Shown piece after piece: positions 60,817 through 64,000 of a DNA stretch of 64,000 nt. The first letter of the stretch is position 1. Each line of letters begins with the position of its first letter. The position numbers were made by a program, and so were the translations under genes. A model generated the notes under the pieces. The model saw only the letters and a program-made list of their open reading frames with translations. It searched no databases and was not told the DNA's origin. Source of the DNA: Gammaproteobacteria bacterium 45_16_T64 (GTDB lineage: Bacteria; Pseudomonadota; Gammaproteobacteria; Pseudomonadales; Ketobacteraceae). Where the stretch lies: NCBI GenBank assembly GCA_002162955.1, contig MABD01000018.1, positions 124,001 to 188,000 of the forward strand, given 5' to 3'.

Positions 60817-61800
60817 ATGCCTGATTTCACGAAACCGACTATGATCGACACCAACGGGATCCAAGTCGCAGTCTACGAAGAGCGCCCAGAGGGTGATGCC
60901 CACCGTTTCCCATTGGTTCTTTGCCACGGTATGCCTGAGCTAGCCTATTCCTGGCGGCATCAGTTTGATGCTCTGGTAAAGGCTGGATTTCATGTTATTG
61001 CTCCTGATATGCGTGGCGTAGGTCACTCAGACTCCCCTCCCAAGAAAGAAGACTATACCCTCGATATTCGCCTGAACGACCTCTGCGGTATTCTTGATCA
61101 TTTCGATTACGAAAAGGCGATTTTTGTCGGGCACGATTTCGGGGGCACTGTCATTTGGGGAATGGGGTTATTTCACTCAAACCGAGTTGCAGGGCTTATT
61201 TCGATGAACTCTCCATTTGCGGATATGCCAATTAATCCGGTTGAGCTATACGAAATCATGTATGGGCCTAAGAATTATTTTGCTTATTTTCAAACCCAAG
61301 AGTGTGAAGACAAGCTCAACAGCGACCCACAACGTAGCTTTCGGTTTTATATGCGTCGTGACACCGGTTCTGGAACAAACTTGTCGAGAAACAGACGACA
61401 CGACCCAGAAAGCATGTCTCATGTACATTGGATTCATGACGATGAGGCTACCTGGCCAGGCGAAGTTATCCCTAATGATCAAGAGCTAAACTATTATGCA
61501 GACTCCTATGCTCGCCACGGGTTCGGGCCAGCATTAAATTGGTACCGGTGCTTGCCGTTAGACTTTGAGCACCAACAAAAAACCTTCCCCGACGGACTGC
61601 CTAAAATTAATCAACCGGTCCTCGCGATTGGAGGAGAGTTGGATTTTATCGCCTCCCATGTCTTTTACGATATCTTGGATGACTACTGTTCTGATTGGGA
61701 AAAATCAGTCATTCCCGCATGCGGGCACTGGTCGCAACAAGAAAAGCCAAAAGAACTCAACCAACTCATTACTCAGTGGTTACACAAGCGCTTCAAGTAA
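60817..61800 (+). CDS. Alpha/beta hydrolase, epoxide-hydrolase-like
   Basis: A 327-residue cytoplasmic enzyme. LCHGMPELAYSWR is the oxyanion motif HG-x-P, VGHDFGGTVIWG places Asp as nucleophile (an Asp nucleophile marks epoxide hydrolases and haloalkane dehalogenases, Ser would mark esterases), AIGGELDFIAS gives the acid and CGHWSQQEKP the His. Two ring-opening Tyr in the cap domain could not be assigned with certainty, so a dehalogenase is an alternative. Divergent from the SDR gene across a 15-bp palindrome; a joint role in lipid or xenobiotic breakdown is inferred. Confidence 0.9.
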   Translation: MPDFTKPTMIDTNGIQVAVYEERPEGDAHRFPLVLCHGMPELAYSWRHQFDALVKAGFHVIAPDMRGVGHSDSPPKKEDYTLDIRLNDLCGILDHFDYEKAIFVGHDFGGTVIWGMGLFHSNRVAGLISMNSPFADMPINPVELYEIMYGPKNYFAYFQTQECEDKLNSDPQRSFRFYMRRDTGSGTNLSRNRRHDPESMSHVHWIHDDEATWPGEVIPNDQELNYYADSYARHGFGPALNWYRCLPLDFEHQQKTFPDGLPKINQPVLAIGGELDFIASHVFYDILDDYCSDWEKSVIPACGHWSQQEKPKELNQLITQWLHKRFK

Positions 61801-61819
61801 CCACTCACGAGTAGCGACC

Positions 61820-64000
61820 CTACCGCCCGGCAGATTTATCTTTCGGCTGTAGGGGGCGCACGTTGGATGCGGACTCGCCCCTTTTATAGTCGAGCCATTG
61901 TTCAAGCGCTTCACTAACCTTCGGGACCGCTAACGGCTTGGTGATATAGTCGTTCATGCCCGCTGCCAAACATTTTTCTCTATCCCCCGGCATAGCATTC
62001 GCCGTCATCGCAACAATAGGTATATCATTACCATCCAACCTTATTTGTTTTGTCGCTTGATACCCATCCATAACAGGCATCTGACAATCCATAAAAATCA
62101 ATCGGTAGTTCTTTTTCTTTAATGCGTCTAAGGCTTCTTCTCCGTTCGTGGCCACATCAATCCGAAGTCCCATTTTTTTCAACATACCCCTAGCAACAAT
62201 AACATTGACTTGATTATCCTCCACTAACAGCAAGTGACAATCATCTGCCTGATCGAAGTAACGACTGGTAATTTTAACTTCCTCAACACCGCTTCCAGCC
62301 TCTTTGTTTTGTTCACTTGCAATCAGAATTGGTATGGAAAAATAGAATCGACTCCCTTGATTTATCACCGACTCTACACCGATCTCCCCACCCATTAGCT
62401 CAACCAGTTTCTGGCATATCGCCAACCCAAGGCCAGTGCCTCCAAACCGGCGAGTCACACTGCCATCGGCCTGCCTAAAACTATCGAATATCGTATCGAG
62501 TTGATCCTCATCAATACCCACACCTTCATCAATCACGTTCACGTCAAGTTGAGCATGGGCATCATCGATCGCTCGACAAACCACTTGATAATGCACGATT
62601 CCGCCTTCCAAACTAAATTTTAAAGCATTACCCAATAGATTCTTGGTCACCTGCCCCAAGCGAGTACTATCGCCACACAACCATCGGCACTCTTCATCGA
62701 TATCCAATTGAACAGAAAAGAATATTTTCTTCTCCTTAAAAGAGGGTGTCAGCAACTGAACATCGCGTTCCAATTCATCTTTTAAACAAAATGGACGCAG
62801 TTCCAACTCGTCTTTGCCGACATCCAGCTTTGAAAAAATGAGAATATCATTAATTATCCGAATCAGGTCTTTTCCCGATTGCTTGGCGGTCTTCACTAGC
62901 CCTTTATCTTCATCGCTCAACACGCTCGCATCGATGAGTTCTATCAGTCCTAACACCCCATTCATTGGTGTCCTTATTTCATGACTCATATTGGACAAAA
63001 ACTGCGACTTGGCAATAGCCATTTCAACAGCAGAATTTTTGGCTCGCTCAAGTTGATTGTTCGCAACAATTTTATCTTTAAGCGCCTTATTTAGCTTCTC
63101 CGTATAATCAATAATTGCACCGTTAGCGTCCTGAATAGCGAGCACCATTGAACCAATTTCATCCCCCTCTAACATATCCTCCGACACAGAGGGAAACTCT
63201 CCCTTTGCCAACAAAGGAACCCCTTTAGAAACGGCCACAATCCTATCTGATATATGATCAAGAGAACGATAAGAATGAAATAAAATCAGCGAGCTGGCGA
63301 TCACCACAAGTATCAGCATTACCGCAAAAGCGGTAAATATATCAGCGCGCTCATCTGTATCTGATACTTTCACATAGAAAGATACACCACTTACAACAAG
63401 ATCCTCAATAACGTCGACTTTAAGGTACGCATCACCTTCAAGGCCCACTTCAAATGGCACGTTACCGTAAACCACTTGCATATCGAAGGTTTGCTCTCCT
63501 TGCTTTACATGTAGGAACGACGCGTTGACGAATCGCCCAACAACAAGCACCCCACTAAAACCATTAATCGATTCCAGCGGAACAATATGAAGAAGAGTGA
63601 GTTTATCCAGGTAAGGAAGCATGTAAAAGGTCGCCACCCTGCTTTTCATTACAATATTGAGCTGCGGAATAAGTTCATCGAGATGTCCAAAATCACCAGG
63701 ACTATCCGATCGGGAAAATAACGTAAGATAACGATCATATACATTCACAAAATCCAATCCAGAGTGATCTGAAAACGCACCAATAATATCCAATACCTCG
63801 AATTGATTATCTAACTCTAGCGAGTTAACCAGATTTTGTTTTCCAGAAATTACCTGCGCAATAGATGAAAGTGAATTGACAGCCCCATCAATAACCAGAG
63901 CGGCACTCGCTTGCGCCATGTCATTTCTAGCTTGAGTTTGAATCTCTAAATTACGATACCCAAGGATTGCAATAACAACAATAAATAATACCAATAGACA
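61820..64000 (-). CDS. Hybrid sensor histidine kinase/response regulator, N-terminus outside window
   Basis: The frame is open to the window's end, so the start and the beginning of the first membrane helix are missing (the TTG at 63994 is not a credible start). About 727 codons seen: rest of helix 1, a periplasmic CHASE4/Cache-like sensor (about 210 residues), a second membrane helix, a HAMP-like linker, HisKA (SQFLSNMSHEIRTPMNGVLG), HATPase (LLGNALKFS, DEGVGID, GTGLGLAICQKL) and a C-terminal receiver (VEDNQVNVIV, acceptor in FMDCQMPVMDG, YITKPLA). All catalytic residues are present. The receiver means phosphate passes inside the chain, usually on to an Hpt protein not seen here. Converges on the hydrolase gene, 19 bases between stops. 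Confidence 0.92.
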   Translation of the reverse strand, partial: CLLVLFIVVIAILGYRNLEIQTQARNDMAQASAALVIDGAVNSLSSIAQVISGKQNLVNSLELDNQFEVLDIIGAFSDHSGLDFVNVYDRYLTLFSRSDSPGDFGHLDELIPQLNIVMKSRVATFYMLPYLDKLTLLHIVPLESINGFSGVLVVGRFVNASFLHVKQGEQTFDMQVVYGNVPFEVGLEGDAYLKVDVIEDLVVSGVSFYVKVSDTDERADIFTAFAVMLILVVIASSLILFHSYRSLDHISDRIVAVSKGVPLLAKGEFPSVSEDMLEGDEIGSMVLAIQDANGAIIDYTEKLNKALKDKIVANNQLERAKNSAVEMAIAKSQFLSNMSHEIRTPMNGVLGLIELIDASVLSDEDKGLVKTAKQSGKDLIRIINDILIFSKLDVGKDELELRPFCLKDELERDVQLLTPSFKEKKIFFSVQLDIDEECRWLCGDSTRLGQVTKNLLGNALKFSLEGGIVHYQVVCRAIDDAHAQLDVNVIDEGVGIDEDQLDTIFDSFRQADGSVTRRFGGTGLGLAICQKLVELMGGEIGVESVINQGSRFYFSIPILIASEQNKEAGSGVEEVKITSRYFDQADDCHLLLVEDNQVNVIVARGMLKKMGLRIDVATNGEEALDALKKKNYRLIFMDCQMPVMDGYQATKQIRLDGNDIPIVAMTANAMPGDREKCLAAGMNDYITKPLAVPKVSEALEQWLDYKRGESASNVRPLQPKDKSAGR

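Noticed and set aside
1-64000. tRNA, rRNA, CRISPR array, insertion sequence, integrase or attachment site
   Set aside because: I looked for tRNA arms, direct repeat arrays and transposase or integrase motifs and found none.

Overview
The window looks like chromosome of a free-living, probably marine, gammaproteobacterium. The evidence is a thiD-thiE-hemL run, a Gram-negative type VI secretion (T6SS) gene set, many lipobox and signal-peptide proteins, an outer-membrane porin, TetR regulators, and a base composition that looks mid-40s % G+C by eye. I cannot name a genus. I see no tRNA, rRNA, CRISPR array, transposase or integrase. Nearly every base is in recognisable genes.

Layout. 0-12 kb: mixed household and signalling genes (PPOX flavoprotein, hybrid histidine kinase, TetR, SMP-30-like propeller, serine hydrolase, YjbR, DUF2489, a Prc-like S41 protein lacking its catalytic residues, a nucleoside deaminase, a second histidine kinase). 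12.4-23 kb: a partial T6SS locus. hcp is on the plus strand. The minus-strand operon is tagH-tssJ-tssK-tssL-tssM-tagF-pppA plus a 95-residue tail-anchored protein. It holds the membrane complex (TssJLM), the baseplate adaptor TssK, and regulators. Sheath, ClpV, spike and most baseplate genes are absent and must lie elsewhere if the system works. 23-29 kb: a T6SS-flanking island of a lipoprotein alpha/beta hydrolase, a Sel1-repeat/caspase-fold lipoprotein, a membrane protein with seven acidic-Thr-hydrophobic motifs, and, convergent to it, a membrane Ser/Thr kinase. With the FHA protein TagH and the PP2C phosphatase PppA, this makes a complete threonine-phosphorylation circuit. I consider it the best candidate here for an under-described system.

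29-35 kb: small proteins, an orphan FliL-like protein, a MATE exporter, a DUF4282 protein, a GMC oxidoreductase and an M14-type zinc peptidase. 35-47 kb: genes with a phosphate-starvation flavour. These are olsB-olsA (phosphorus-free ornithine lipid), two tandem PhoA-type alkaline phosphatases (one lipoprotein, one soluble) behind a Pho-box-like promoter, and a PstS-like small protein with a porin. Between them lie a SRPBCC protein, an M23 peptidase, a TetR regulator and a frameshifted lipoprotein gene. That gene joins a bacterial-repeat domain to a flagellar-hook (FlgE D2)-like domain, and the break lies in a ten-G tract.

47-64 kb: lipid and cofactor genes (acyltransferase, methyltransferase, DUF3336 patatin lipase, thioesterase, MsbA-like ABC exporter, thiD, thiE, hemL, periplasmic chorismate mutase, SRAP protein, MBL hydrolase, SCP2 protein, an SDR with an extra C-terminal domain, an epoxide-hydrolase-like enzyme). 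The window ends inside a third histidine kinase. Several convergent junctions carry strong hairpin terminators, and one divergent promoter has a perfect 15-bp palindrome that looks like an operator.
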